This document shows positions 1 to 10,168 of a stretch of DNA of 51,280 nucleotides, piece by piece. The DNA lies in contig JBBPYC010000070.1 of NCBI GenBank assembly GCA_038200275.1, forward strand, positions 1 to 51,280, read 5' to 3'. The stretch's first letter is position 1; every line of letters starts with the position of its first letter. Position numbers and translations under genes: made by a program. The notes beneath the pieces were generated by a model, which saw nothing but the letters and a program-made list of their open reading frames with translations, was not told the DNA's origin and searched no databases. This stretch comes from JBBPYC01 sp038200275. Lineage in GTDB: Bacteria; Pseudomonadota; Gammaproteobacteria; Burkholderiales; Burkholderiaceae_C.

Positions 1-494
1 CGCTTGCCACCGGGCAGATGTCGTTCAGCACGGGGAGGCGTTTCACGTCGACGGTGGGCTGCATATTCATGCGCTCTGACGTCAGCAGGGAGGGTTTGGC
101 CTGCGCAGCTCAAAACGATCGGTTGCTCCAGACTGCCTTATGTACTGACTCAAACCCGTCCCGTCGCCGGCCCCGAACTCCGCTGACCAGCGCAGAAACC
201 CGTTGGTGGCGGTTCATCACCGCTCTTGTAGCCTGAGACACCCGGCTGGAGTGTTGGGCTAATGACGCTTGAACGCGCCGGAAAGCGTCTAAAGGCATCA
301 CCAGCATGCAAACGCCAGACCACGCGGCCGCCAGTGCATACCCCGGCTGCGTGCCGTCACGACATTCGAGATCGCCCTGCGTTTGTGAAAGCGACGAAAA
401 TCAACGGTTAAGCGCGCGACCACAGCGGGTCCGCAGCCGACGGGTCAACGCCCGCGTGTTTTCCCCCTGCTCCCCCTTGCTACCGCCCCCCGCC
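1..494. other. Upstream region without a convincing gene
   Basis: Short open frames exist on both strands, but none has a recognisable domain, a ribosome binding site or a length above about 70 codons. The frame that runs into miaB from position 306 has Arg/Pro/Ser-rich codons typical of non-coding GC-rich DNA. I see no tRNA, terminator or insertion-sequence end. The miaB promoter should lie here, but I could not choose a -35/-10 pair. Confidence 0.5.
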
Positions 495-1880
495 ATGACC
501 AGCAAAAAAGTCTTCATCAAAACCCACGGTTGCCAGATGAACGAGTACGACTCGGACAAGATGGCCGACGTGCTCGGCGCGGCCGAAGGCTACGTGCAGA
601 CGACCGACGTCGAGCAGGCCGATCTGATCCTCTTCAACACCTGCTCGGTGCGTGAGAAAGCGCAGGAAAAAGTGTTCTCCGACCTGGGCCGCGTCAAGCA
701 CCTCAAAGCCAAGGGCGTGCTGATTGGCGTCGGCGGCTGTGTGGCGAGCCAGGAAGGTGCTGCCATCATCGAACGCGCGCCGTTCGTCGATGTGGTGTTT
801 GGCCCGCAGACCTTGCACCGGCTGCCCGACCTGCTGGCCCGGCGCGAGGCGGAAGGCCGCGCACAAGTCGACATCAGCTTCCCCGAGATCGAAAAGTTCG
901 ACCACCTGCCGCCAGCCAAAAAAGAAGGCGCTTCTGCGTTCGTCTCGATCATGGAAGGCTGCTCCAAATACTGCAGCTACTGCGTGGTGCCCTACACGCG
1001 CGGCGAGGAGTTCAGCCGACCGTTGGCCGACGTGCTGACCGAGGTTGCCGAGCTGGCCGCGCAAGGCGTCAAAGAAGTCACGTTGCTGGGCCAGAACGTG
1101 AACGCGTGGCGCGGTGAAGACGGCGACGACTTCGCGCTGTTGCTTGACTACGTGGCCGACATGCCCGGCATCGAGCGGCTGCGCTACACCACGAGCCACC
1201 CGAACGAATTCACGCCGCGGCTGATCGAGGCCCACGGGCGGATCGCGAAGCTGGCGGGGCATCTGCATCTGCCGGTCCAGCACGGCAGCGACCGCATCCT
1301 GATGGCGATGAAGCGCGGCTACACCGCGCTCGAATTCAAAAGCACGGTCAGGAAGCTGCGCGCGGCGCGGCCTGGTCTTTCCATCGGCAGCGACTTCATC
1401 GTCGGCTTCCCCGGTGAGACCGAGGCCGACTTCGAACGCACGCTGCAGTTGATCGATGAAGTCGGCTTCGACAACTCGTTCTCGTTCCTCTACAGCCCAC
1501 GCCCCGGCACGCCGGCCGCAAGCCTCGCCGACGAGACGCCGCAAGACGTCAAGCGTGCGCGTCTGTACCGGCTGCAAGCCGCGATCGAAGCCAGCATGAC
1601 GCGCATCAGCGCCGAGCGCGTCGGCACGGTGCAGCAGGTGCTGGTGGAAGGCCGCTCGAAGAAAGACGCGAGTGAATGGATGGGCCGCACCGAATGCAAC
1701 CGGGTGGTGAATTTCGCAGCCAGCGACGGCGCTGCGCTGGTAGGCCAGATCGTGCCGATCGAGATCACCGAGGCGATGCATTACACGCTGCGCGGCACGC
1801 TGGCGGCACCGGCGTTGTCGGGCGATGCAGAGCCGTTGCTGGCAGGTTCAATGGCAGCTGCCGACCGCGCTGCGGTCTGA
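495..1880 (+). CDS. miaB: tRNA-2-methylthio-N6-dimethylallyladenosine synthase MiaB
   Basis: MiaB is a cytoplasmic radical-SAM methylthiotransferase that adds the 2-methylthio group to i6A37 of tRNAs reading UNN codons. The 461-residue product has the family layout. The N-terminal UPF0004 domain has cluster cysteines at C13 (HGCQMN), C50 (NTCSVRE) and C82 (GGCVA). The radical-SAM CxxxCxxC is C156-C160-C163, and a TRAM-like RNA-binding domain follows at about 380-445. The start at 495 is chosen because the protein begins MTSKKVFIKTHGCQMN, as in homologues; the longer frame from 306 adds 63 low-complexity residues. No clear Shine-Dalgarno is visible. The phoH-ybeY genes that often follow miaB are absent; glrK follows after 63 bp. 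Confidence 0.96.
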   Translation: MTSKKVFIKTHGCQMNEYDSDKMADVLGAAEGYVQTTDVEQADLILFNTCSVREKAQEKVFSDLGRVKHLKAKGVLIGVGGCVASQEGAAIIERAPFVDVVFGPQTLHRLPDLLARREAEGRAQVDISFPEIEKFDHLPPAKKEGASAFVSIMEGCSKYCSYCVVPYTRGEEFSRPLADVLTEVAELAAQGVKEVTLLGQNVNAWRGEDGDDFALLLDYVADMPGIERLRYTTSHPNEFTPRLIEAHGRIAKLAGHLHLPVQHGSDRILMAMKRGYTALEFKSTVRKLRAARPGLSIGSDFIVGFPGETEADFERTLQLIDEVGFDNSFSFLYSPRPGTPAASLADETPQDVKRARLYRLQAAIEASMTRISAERVGTVQQVLVEGRSKKDASEWMGRTECNRVVNFAASDGAALVGQIVPIEITEAMHYTLRGTLAAPALSGDAEPLLAGSMAAADRAAV

Positions 1881-1943
1881 TTGCGCTGACTGCGATTCGG
1901 CCGGTTCGCGCATCCACTTCCGCTGGCTGCTCATCTCACGCCC

Positions 1944-3464
1944 ATGCAGGCTGCTGAATCGCCTTCGCTGACGCCCACAGCACCGCCCATAGCGGCCAGA
2001 CGTGCTGCACCGGGTGCCGCGCCTGCCCCGAGCGAGCGGGCACGCAGCTTCGGCAGCTTCGCGCAACTGCTGCTGATCGCATTTCTGCTGATCGCCGCGT
2101 TCCCGGGTGTGGTGGCGCTGCGCGCTGTGGCTTCGTTCGACGAGCTGACCGCGCGCGGTGACACGTTCGCCGTGGAGGCGCTGAATCTGAGCACCGCCGT
2201 GCAACTGCTCGATGAGCGCAGCGTGGTGATGGAACGGGCAGCGCGTCAGTCGCTCGCGCTCGATGACGCGGTGTTGCGCGAACGGTTTGCACAAGCGCTG
2301 CGCGACAGCCAGGAGACGTTGGCCACGTTGAACTGGTCGGACGTGCCGGCGCGGCTGATCAGCCAATGGCAGGCGCAACTCGAGACGATCACGGCAGCGA
2401 TCAATCAGCCAGGCAAGCCGCCAGCCGAGCGCGACGCACAGGTCGCGGCCGCGTTTCGCGAGCTGGCAGGAACCAACACCGCAATCGCTCAGGAAGCGCG
2501 CCATACGATCGAGCAACGCCGCCTGCGGTTGCAGGAGGAATTGAAGGCAAGCCGGCAGCGGCTGACACGGCTTGTGGCCATTCAGGTGGTGCTGGCCCTG
2601 CTGCTGGCGGTCGCTGTGGGTGTCTGGCTGTTGCGGCCGTTCAAGCGAATCGAGCGCGCAATTCTCGGCATGGGCGAGAACCGGCTGGATCAACCGATTC
2701 AGATCAACGGCCCGGCCGATGTGCGCCGCCTTGGCCGGCAGCTCGAATGGCTGCGTCTGCGGCTGGTGCAGCTTGATGCCGACAAAACGCGGTTTCTGCG
2801 CCATGTCTCGCATGAGATCAAGACGCCGCTGGCTGCGCTGACCGAGGGCGTTGCGCTGCTCGAAGACGGCACCGCGGGTAGCTTGAGCAGCGATCAGCGC
2901 GAGATCGCCCGCATCCTGAGCCACAACACGCAGGCGCTGCAAAGCCAGATCGAGGCGCTGTTGCGGTTCAATGCGGCTGCGTTCGATGCGAACCGCCTGC
3001 AGCGCGTACCGACCGATCTGCGGCTGCTGATCGAGCAGCAGGTGGAAGCCCAACGGCTGCAACTGCAGGCGCGTGCGGTCCAGCTCAGAGTCGAAGGCCC
3101 TGCCTTGGTCGAGCCGGTCGACCCGGCCAAGTTCGGCATGGCGATCGGCAACTTGCTGTCGAATGCGATCCGCTTTTCACCCGTAGGGGGATGCATCTGG
3201 TTTCGCCTGAGCCGCCACGAAGCGCTTGTTTGCATCGAAGTCGAGGATCAGGGACCGGGAATTGCTGAATCGGACCGCTCGCGCATCTTCGAGCCGTTCT
3301 ACCGCGGGCAGCGGCAGAGCGCCGAGGCGCCGCGCGGCAGTGGTGTGGGGTTGTCGATTGTTCAGGAGTACGTGGTGGCACATGGGGGAATCATTCAACT
3401 GTTGCCGGACGGGCCCGGGTCCGCCGGCAGCCGCTTTTTGATCGAGCTGCCGCATGCAGATTAG
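1944..3464 (+). CDS. glrK: Sensor histidine kinase GlrK (QseE-type)
   Basis: This is the inner-membrane kinase of the GlrK/GlrR (QseE/QseF) two-component system; the enterobacterial pair responds to envelope stress. The 506 residues show a membrane helix at about 39-60, a periplasmic helical sensor region of about 150 residues, a second helix at about 210-232, and a HAMP linker. The dimerisation box is RHVSHEIKTPLAALTEG with phospho-acceptor H290. The HATPase has an N box (GNLLSNAIRF) and G boxes (DQGPGI, GSGVGLSIV). The H-box context and the gene order kinase, small secreted protein, sigma-54 regulator match GlrK of other proteobacteria. The start Met at 1944 is the first in a frame that leads into an Ala/Pro-rich cytoplasmic tail. 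The ligand is not evident. Confidence 0.87.
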   Translation: MQAAESPSLTPTAPPIAARRAAPGAAPAPSERARSFGSFAQLLLIAFLLIAAFPGVVALRAVASFDELTARGDTFAVEALNLSTAVQLLDERSVVMERAARQSLALDDAVLRERFAQALRDSQETLATLNWSDVPARLISQWQAQLETITAAINQPGKPPAERDAQVAAAFRELAGTNTAIAQEARHTIEQRRLRLQEELKASRQRLTRLVAIQVVLALLLAVAVGVWLLRPFKRIERAILGMGENRLDQPIQINGPADVRRLGRQLEWLRLRLVQLDADKTRFLRHVSHEIKTPLAALTEGVALLEDGTAGSLSSDQREIARILSHNTQALQSQIEALLRFNAAAFDANRLQRVPTDLRLLIEQQVEAQRLQLQARAVQLRVEGPALVEPVDPAKFGMAIGNLLSNAIRFSPVGGCIWFRLSRHEALVCIEVEDQGPGIAESDRSRIFEPFYRGQRQSAEAPRGSGVGLSIVQEYVVAHGGIIQLLPDGPGSAGSRFLIELPHAD

Positions 3465-3621
3465 GACTCGGTCCCAGCCTTCGCTCCCGTCGGTCGGCTC
3501 TCGCCTCCCCCTGACGAGGGGCGGCGCCTGCGGCTTGGTAGCGCCAGCTCCGCGGTCTCTGCTGGGCTTGGGTTGCCTGTTTTTTGCTCTGAGAGGTTGC
3601 ATCTTGTGGGTCGTTGACGTG

Positions 3622-4355
3622 ATGTGGAATTCGGCGCGTGCTCGGCTTGGCGGCACGGCATTGGTAGCGCTTGGGTTGTGGAGTGGTTTTGCACTGGCGC
3701 AGAACGCGACCCTCGATAACGGGAGCGCAGCATCCGTTGGTGAGGCTGCATCGGGATCGTCCCCGGTTGTCATTGGGCCTTCCGCCACACCAGCCGATTT
3801 GTCCAGTGCGGTTTGCCCGGAACTGCCGACTGCCTCACTGCATTGCGAGCCGGTGCCCGACATCGGCGCGCTGCGCAGCGTGCTGCCCGATCCAACGACC
3901 ACATTGCTCGAGTTTGCCGATCGCATGCGCGGTGCCTCGCCAGCCGAACGGGCGCGTGAGATCACGCGCAGCACGGCGCTGGCGCGGGGGAACGGCCATG
4001 CCTCCCCGCAGCAGCAGTTGCGCCTTGCGATCGTGCTCGGGCAGATCCGCCCGGGTGCCGATCTGGCGCGTGCGCAGCAGTTGGCGCAGCAGGTTGCCAA
4101 CAGCGCGCACCCGGAGGCCCAGCCGATCAAGCCGCTGGCTCGGCTGCTCGCGGCGCGCATGGCCGAGCAGCGCCGACTTGAAGAACAGCTCGACCGGGCC
4201 GAGCGCCAGCTGCGGGATCAGCGGCAGCGGCTGGCGCGTGCGACGCAGCGGCTCGAAGCCGTGCGCGCGATCGAGCGCAGTCTGGGCACAGCCCCGGCCG
4301 AGCGCCCGATCGCCCCCTCGGATGCCGCCTCGGCCGTGCCGGCCGGCCCGCGGTG

Positions 4356-4356
<1 letters not shown>
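3622..4356 (+). CDS. Secreted coiled-coil protein of the glrK-glrR operon (QseG-like position)
   Basis: This is a 244-residue protein with an N-terminal signal sequence (MWNSARARLGG, a hydrophobic stretch, then ALAQ as a likely signal peptidase I site). A Ser/Ala-rich linker follows, then a helical Arg/Gln/Leu-rich part at about 120-215 likely to form a coiled coil, and a Pro/Ala-rich tail. It occupies the place of qseG/yfhG between kinase and regulator in enterobacteria, where QseG is an outer-membrane lipoprotein acting on the kinase. Here no lipobox is seen, so homology is inferred from position. A start at 3454 is possible on paper, but its first 56 residues read through an intergenic hairpin-rich stretch. 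The stop TGA overlaps the glrR start (TGATG). Confidence 0.72.
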
Positions 4357-5843
<1,487 letters not shown>

Positions 5844-5885
5844 GCCGTTGATTTTTCAGGGTATTGCGCCGACTTGTGCATTTGT

Positions 5886-5903
5886 TGTCGGGCCGCGGCG
5901 ACA
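5886..5903. promoter_or_regulatory. Probable GlrR operator 2 (TGTC-N10-GACA)
   Basis: TGTCGGGCCGCGGCGACA has the same TGTC-N10-GACA half-sites, extended to TTGTC and GACAA. It lies 67 bp downstream of operator 1 and is centred about 130 bp upstream of the predicted start of opgG transcription. Two exact matches within 85 bp of non-repetitive sequence are unlikely by chance, and both sit between glrR and opgG. Confidence 0.65.
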
Positions 5904-5998
5904 AATTCAGGCCCAGATCTCGCTGGCACGCCGGCCCACCGCAGCTTTGCCGACGCCGACAGCGCTTAGTGCGTTGATCTCAAACCCTTTCTTGAATC

Positions 5999-6014
5999 TG
6001 GCATAGGGTTTGCA
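5999..6014 (+). promoter_or_regulatory. Sigma-54 (-24/-12) promoter of opgGH
   Basis: TGGCATAGGGTTTGCA fits the sigma-54 consensus TGGCAC-N5-TTGCA/T with one mismatch and exact spacing between the -24 GG and -12 GC. Transcription should start at about 6025, one base before the opgG ATG at 6026. With the two upstream palindromes it forms a complete enhancer-dependent promoter. Confidence 0.72.
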
Positions 6015-6025
6015 CTGATGCAGGG

Positions 6026-7594
6026 ATGCATCGTATTTCCCGTCATTTTTCTGCGCTCCGTTGGCAGTTGGCCAGCAGCGTGCTCGGACTGCTGTTCATG
6101 GCGCCGACTGCGCAGGCCGCCAGTGGCTTTGGCTTGGAGCAGGTCACGACCCAGGCACGTGAACGGGCTGCCATGCCGTACGTCGCGCCAGCCGTCACGT
6201 TGTCGCCCGCGCTGCGCGACCTGACCTACGACCAGCAGCGCGACATCCGTTTCAAGCCCGACCACGCGCTGTGGCGCAAGGAACAGTTGCCGTTCGAGCT
6301 GATGTTCTTTCACCCGACGCGCGACCTGCTGCCGGTGCGCATCAACGAGCTGACGGCGAACGGTGTGCAACCGGTTACCTATCGCAGCGACGACTTCAGT
6401 TTTGGCGCGAACAAGCAGCTCGATGCGGCAGCGATCGGCTCACCGGGGCTGGCCGGCTTTCGCGTGCATTACGCGGTGAACAACGCCGCCTACAAGGACG
6501 AAGTGTTCGTTGCCTTGGGCGCAAGCTACTTCCGTGCTGTTGGCGCCGGCCAGCACTATGGGCTGTCGGCCCGCGGCCTAGCCATCGACACGGCGGGCGG
6601 CGCGGGGCCGGAGGAATTTCCGCGCTTCGTGGAGTTCTGGATCGAGCGGCCCGCTGAGGATGCCACGGCGCTGGTGTTCTACGCGCTGCTCGACAGCCCA
6701 CGCGCGACCGGTGCGTACCGGTTCGAGCTGCATCCGGGCAATGAAACCCGGCTCGATGTGACGAGTCGCGTATTCCTGCGCGCTGACGCTGCCCAGCCGA
6801 TCAAGACGCTCGGCATCGCGCCATTGACCAGCATGTTCTTCTTCGGTGAGAACCAACCCAGGGCCGGTGACTTCCGGCCTGAAGTGCATGACTCGGACGG
6901 CTTGCTGCTGGCCAACGGCGATGGCGAATGGATCTGGCGGCCGCTGGCGAATCCGGCGACCACCTTGCTGACGTCGTTTGCGCTCACGCAACCGAAGGGC
7001 TTTGGGTTGATGCAGCGCGACCGCGACTTCAACAACTACCAGGACACCGAAGCGCGCTATGAGCAACGCCCGAGCGCGTGGGTGGAGACGGTCGGCGACT
7101 GGGGCGCAGGCCGGGTTGAGCTGCTGCAGTTCCGCACGCCGGACGAGACGCACGACAACGTCGTTGCGTACTGGGTGCCCGCCAAGCTGCCCACAGCCGG
7201 CGAGCCACTTGCGCTGTCCTATCGCCTGCATTGGCAAGGCGACACACAACAGCGCCCGCCGAACGGCTACGCGACCCAGTCGCGCCGCGGCGTCGGCTGG
7301 AGCCGGCTCAGCGATGCCGAACTGCGCAACCAGGTTCAGTACGTGGTGGATTTCACCGGCCCTGCGCTCGACGCGCTGACTGCCGATGCACCCGTCAAGG
7401 CAGTGGCCAGCGCGGATGCGAACGGCCAGATTCTGGAAAACAACGTCTACCGCAACCCCGTCACCGGCAGTTGGCGCATGACCCTGCGCGTCGCACGCAC
7501 CGACCCGGCCAAGCCAGTCGAACTGCGCGCCTTTCTTCAAAACGGCAACGACACCCTGAGCGAAACATGGTCCCAACTCGTCATTCCCGAATGA
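6026..7594 (+). CDS. opgG: Periplasmic glucan biosynthesis protein OpgG (MdoG)
   Basis: OpgG acts in the periplasm in synthesis and branching of osmoregulated periplasmic glucans after OpgH extrudes the beta-1,2 chain. The 522-residue product starts with a signal peptide (MHRISRHF, a hydrophobic stretch, AQA cleavage). The MdoG sandwich domain follows, with family stretches such as LTYDQQRDIRFKPDHALWR, FFFGENQPRAGDFRPEVHDSDGL and GDGEWIWRPLANP. Length matches the family. The chosen ATG gives the only complete signal peptide; it sits one or two bases after the predicted sigma-54 transcript start, so translation may be leaderless. The stop overlaps opgH as ATGA, so the two are probably one transcript. 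Confidence 0.94.
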   Translation: MHRISRHFSALRWQLASSVLGLLFMAPTAQAASGFGLEQVTTQARERAAMPYVAPAVTLSPALRDLTYDQQRDIRFKPDHALWRKEQLPFELMFFHPTRDLLPVRINELTANGVQPVTYRSDDFSFGANKQLDAAAIGSPGLAGFRVHYAVNNAAYKDEVFVALGASYFRAVGAGQHYGLSARGLAIDTAGGAGPEEFPRFVEFWIERPAEDATALVFYALLDSPRATGAYRFELHPGNETRLDVTSRVFLRADAAQPIKTLGIAPLTSMFFFGENQPRAGDFRPEVHDSDGLLLANGDGEWIWRPLANPATTLLTSFALTQPKGFGLMQRDRDFNNYQDTEARYEQRPSAWVETVGDWGAGRVELLQFRTPDETHDNVVAYWVPAKLPTAGEPLALSYRLHWQGDTQQRPPNGYATQSRRGVGWSRLSDAELRNQVQYVVDFTGPALDALTADAPVKAVASADANGQILENNVYRNPVTGSWRMTLRVARTDPAKPVELRAFLQNGNDTLSETWSQLVIPE

Positions 7595-9615
7595 ACACAA
7601 TGCTTGCATCTGACATATCGATCGACGTACTCGCCGGCGACCGCCATCCAAACGCGCTGACCGCACCGCCGCTGCATCGCGGCTCGATGACGCCGCTGCC
7701 TTGGCGCGGCTTCTGGGTTGGCCTGCTGGGCTGGTTGTTGGCGTTGTTCGGCTATGCGGCAGCGGTTGCACCCGCCGCCTGGCAAACAGCCCAGGCAGAC
7801 GGCGCGACGCAGCCCTGGCAGCAGGCTGCGCGACGTCGTCGGCTGGTGTTTCTGGGCATCACGTTTGGCGTTACGGCGCTCGCCACCACGCTGTTCGGCT
7901 ATCTGCAGCCGCAGCAGTCGCATGCGCTGCTGCAGTGGGGGCAGCTCGGGCTGTTCGCGTTGCTGTCGGCCTGGCTCGTGACGGGCTTCACGACCGCGCT
8001 GATGGGCTTCTGGGTCTCGCTGCGCGGCGACCCGCATGCGCTGACGGCGGCCTCCGTGCGAGATGATGCGATGAACCCGGCCGCACGCACGGCCGTCATC
8101 ATGCCGATCTGCAACGAAGATGTGGCCACGGTGTTTGCCGGGCTGCGTGCCACTTGCGAATCGCTGGCGGCCACTGGCCATGCAGCGCAGTTCGACGTAT
8201 TCGTGCTTTCGGACAGCAATCAGCCCGCCACCATTGCTGCCGAACGGGCGGCTTGGAGCCGGCTGCGTGAAGCGCTGGCTGCAGCCACCGGCAAGGGGCA
8301 AATCGAGGTCTACTACCGCCTGCGCCGCCGCCGCGTGCACCGCAAGGCCGGCAATGTGGCCGACTTCTGCCGCCGCTGGGGCAAGGATTACCGCTACATG
8401 GTGGTGCTGGACGCCGACAGTGTGATGAGCGGGGATTGCCTGTGCGACATGGTCAAGCTGATGGAAGCCAACCCCAGGGCCGGCATCGTGCAGACCGCGA
8501 CGCAGTCGATCGGCCACGTCACCTTGCACGCGCGTTCGCAGCAGTTCGCCTCCCGCATGACCGGGCGCCTGTTCACGCTGGGCATGCAGTTCTGGCAGCT
8601 TGGCGAGTCGCACTATTGGGGCCACAACGCAATCATTCGCGTCGGGCCGTTCATGACGCACTGCGCGCTGGCCAAGATCGCCGGCACGGGCGGTTTGAGC
8701 GGCGGCATCCTGTCGCACGACTTTGTCGAAGCCGCGCTGATGCGCCGGGCCGGCTGGCAGGTCTGGCTGGTGGCGGACCTGGTGGGCAGTTACGAGCAAC
8801 AGCCGCCGGACCTGGTGTCCGAGCTGCAGCGCGACCGCCGTTGGTGCCAGGGCAACCTGCAAAACGCCAGGCTGATCGCTGAGCCGGGGTTGCATCCGCT
8901 GCACCGCACCATGTTTGCGACCGGTGCCATGTCGTACCTGTCGGCGCCGCTGTGGCTGATGTTCCTGTGCGTCGGCACCGCGCTGTGGTTGAGCGGCAGC
9001 GCACCGGCGGCCAGCATCTACTTGTTCGACAACTACGCGTTTGGCCTGGAGTTACCGCCGCTGCCGGCCGAGTTGATCGGGCTGTGGGCGTTGACTTTGG
9101 TTCTTTTGCTGCTACCGCGCTTGTTGGGCATGGCTTCCGTGCTCCTGAAAGGTGAGCAACAGCAGTACGGCGGGACGTTGGGATTGGCCAAGAGCGTGCT
9201 GCTGGAGACGTTGCTCGCGCTGCTGCAGGCGCCGGTGCGCATGCTCGCTCACTCGCTGTTCGTGCTGGTTGCGCTGACGGGTTGGAAGCTTGAGTGGAAG
9301 TCGCCGCCGCGCGAAGCGCTGGCCTTGTCGTGGCGTGCTGCTGCTGCCAGCCTGGCGCCGATGACGCTCGTGATCGCCCTCCTGGCTGCACTGGTTGCCA
9401 GCGTCGAGGCGCAGGCGTTGATCTGGCTGATCCCGGTCGGCCTGCCGTTGCTGCTGGCGGTGCCGGCGGCTGTGCTGACGAGCCACATCGGGCTGGGCAC
9501 GGCGTCGCGCCGCAACGGCTTTCTGTTGATCCCGGAGGAGCAGGCCGAGCCGGTTGTACTGCGGCGGGCATGGTTGCATGCCTCAGGCGTTGGACCGCAA
9601 CTTGCGATTGCTTGA
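7591..9615 (+). CDS. opgH: Glucan glucosyltransferase OpgH (MdoH)
   Basis: OpgH is an inner-membrane, processive GT2 glucosyltransferase that polymerises UDP-glucose into the linear backbone of periplasmic glucans. The 674 residues contain two N-terminal membrane helices (about 40-60, 86-105) and a third near 120-145. The cytoplasmic GT2 domain has VVLDADS with D274/D276, HDFVEAALMRRAGW with D387, and the QxxRW-type motif QRDRRW at 413-418. Four or more C-terminal membrane helices follow. The ATG at 7591 overlaps the opgG stop (ATGA); earlier in-frame codons would add 120 residues antisense in character to opgG. In E. coli OpgH also tunes FtsZ assembly through its longer N-terminus; this shorter N-terminus may lack that role. 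Confidence 0.94.
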   Translation: MNTMLASDISIDVLAGDRHPNALTAPPLHRGSMTPLPWRGFWVGLLGWLLALFGYAAAVAPAAWQTAQADGATQPWQQAARRRRLVFLGITFGVTALATTLFGYLQPQQSHALLQWGQLGLFALLSAWLVTGFTTALMGFWVSLRGDPHALTAASVRDDAMNPAARTAVIMPICNEDVATVFAGLRATCESLAATGHAAQFDVFVLSDSNQPATIAAERAAWSRLREALAAATGKGQIEVYYRLRRRRVHRKAGNVADFCRRWGKDYRYMVVLDADSVMSGDCLCDMVKLMEANPRAGIVQTATQSIGHVTLHARSQQFASRMTGRLFTLGMQFWQLGESHYWGHNAIIRVGPFMTHCALAKIAGTGGLSGGILSHDFVEAALMRRAGWQVWLVADLVGSYEQQPPDLVSELQRDRRWCQGNLQNARLIAEPGLHPLHRTMFATGAMSYLSAPLWLMFLCVGTALWLSGSAPAASIYLFDNYAFGLELPPLPAELIGLWALTLVLLLLPRLLGMASVLLKGEQQQYGGTLGLAKSVLLETLLALLQAPVRMLAHSLFVLVALTGWKLEWKSPPREALALSWRAAAASLAPMTLVIALLAALVASVEAQALIWLIPVGLPLLLAVPAAVLTSHIGLGTASRRNGFLLIPEEQAEPVVLRRAWLHASGVGPQLAIA

Positions 9616-9686
9616 CAAGTAGGATCGGACGCTGCTTCGGGTCGCTGCGGGCTACTTCAATGAGACGCTTCGGCCAAACCGCAGCT

Positions 9687-10011
9687 TCACACAATTGACG
9701 AATCGGCCAGGCGCCGTCCGTGAGCCACCGCAAACGCCAGGGTGACCGGGATATCTTCCGACTGCAGGCTGGGAAAATCTTCTGGCAACTGCACCTCAGT
9801 CATGCTGCCAGCCGGGCAATCCAGCAAATCATAAACAGGTGATGCGCGTGCCCACGACGGACGGCTGGCCACTGCGAACCCCAGCTGTGATGGGGATGTG
9901 CTTCTCTAAATCGATTGTGTAGAGCGTCGGTTCAAGATGCACCGCCCAAGTCAAACGGTAGCTTGCAAGCCATACCCTTGCCGCTTCCCATTCCCTTGAT
10001 CGACTTTTCAA
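9687..10011 (-). pseudogene. Frameshifted DUF433 (VapB45-type antitoxin) gene
   Basis: Two overlapping frames on the minus strand join into one DUF433 protein. The upstream frame ends in the family motif ITAGVRSGQPSVVGTRIT. The downstream frame continues VYDLLDCPAGSMTEVQLPEDFPSL and ends LAFAVAHGRRLADSSIV. Dropping one base (the A at about 9837 of the plus strand) gives GTRITVYDLL, as in intact members. DUF433 proteins are small winged-helix antitoxins, usually paired with a DUF5615 PIN-fold toxin; no such partner is seen before opgH ends at 9615. The true start is uncertain because no Met lies close to the expected N-terminus. Confidence 0.68.
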
Positions 10012-10096
10012 GCCGCCGCGTGCTCCGAGCCGCTGAATATCCTTTGCTTGTCAGAAAGTAGCCCGCAGCGTCGTCACTTACTGCGGATCAGTAACA

Positions 10097-10124
10097 AACG
10101 CCGGTGGATTCACCGGCGTTTTCT
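10097..10124. terminator. Hairpin terminator between opgH and the PEP-CTERM gene
   Basis: A perfect 10-bp stem (10097-10106 with 10111-10120) closed by GATT and followed by TTCT on the plus strand. On the minus strand the same stem is followed by TTTGTTA. It can end the PEP-CTERM transcript and stop read-through in the other direction. Confidence 0.7.
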
Positions 10125-10168
10125 GACTTGAGCCCAACCTTTCAGCGAAGCCTGTACGACTTTTCTGT

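Noticed and set aside
144..157. A 14-base sequence ACTGACTCAAACCC shared with the nrdA leader (18450-18463)
   Set aside because: A match of this length is expected by chance several times in a window this long, and the flanks differ.
480..1781. Long minus-strand open frame opposite miaB, and similar long antisense frames opposite ffh, nrdA, opgH, ftsZ and lpxC
   Set aside because: They are shadows of GC-rich genes; the sense products have clear families and the antisense ones are His/Arg/Gln-rich without motifs.
3454..3621. N-terminal extension of the glrK-glrR middle gene
   Set aside because: It would place 56 unrelated residues before a normal signal peptide and reads through a hairpin-rich spacer; the start at 3622 is better.
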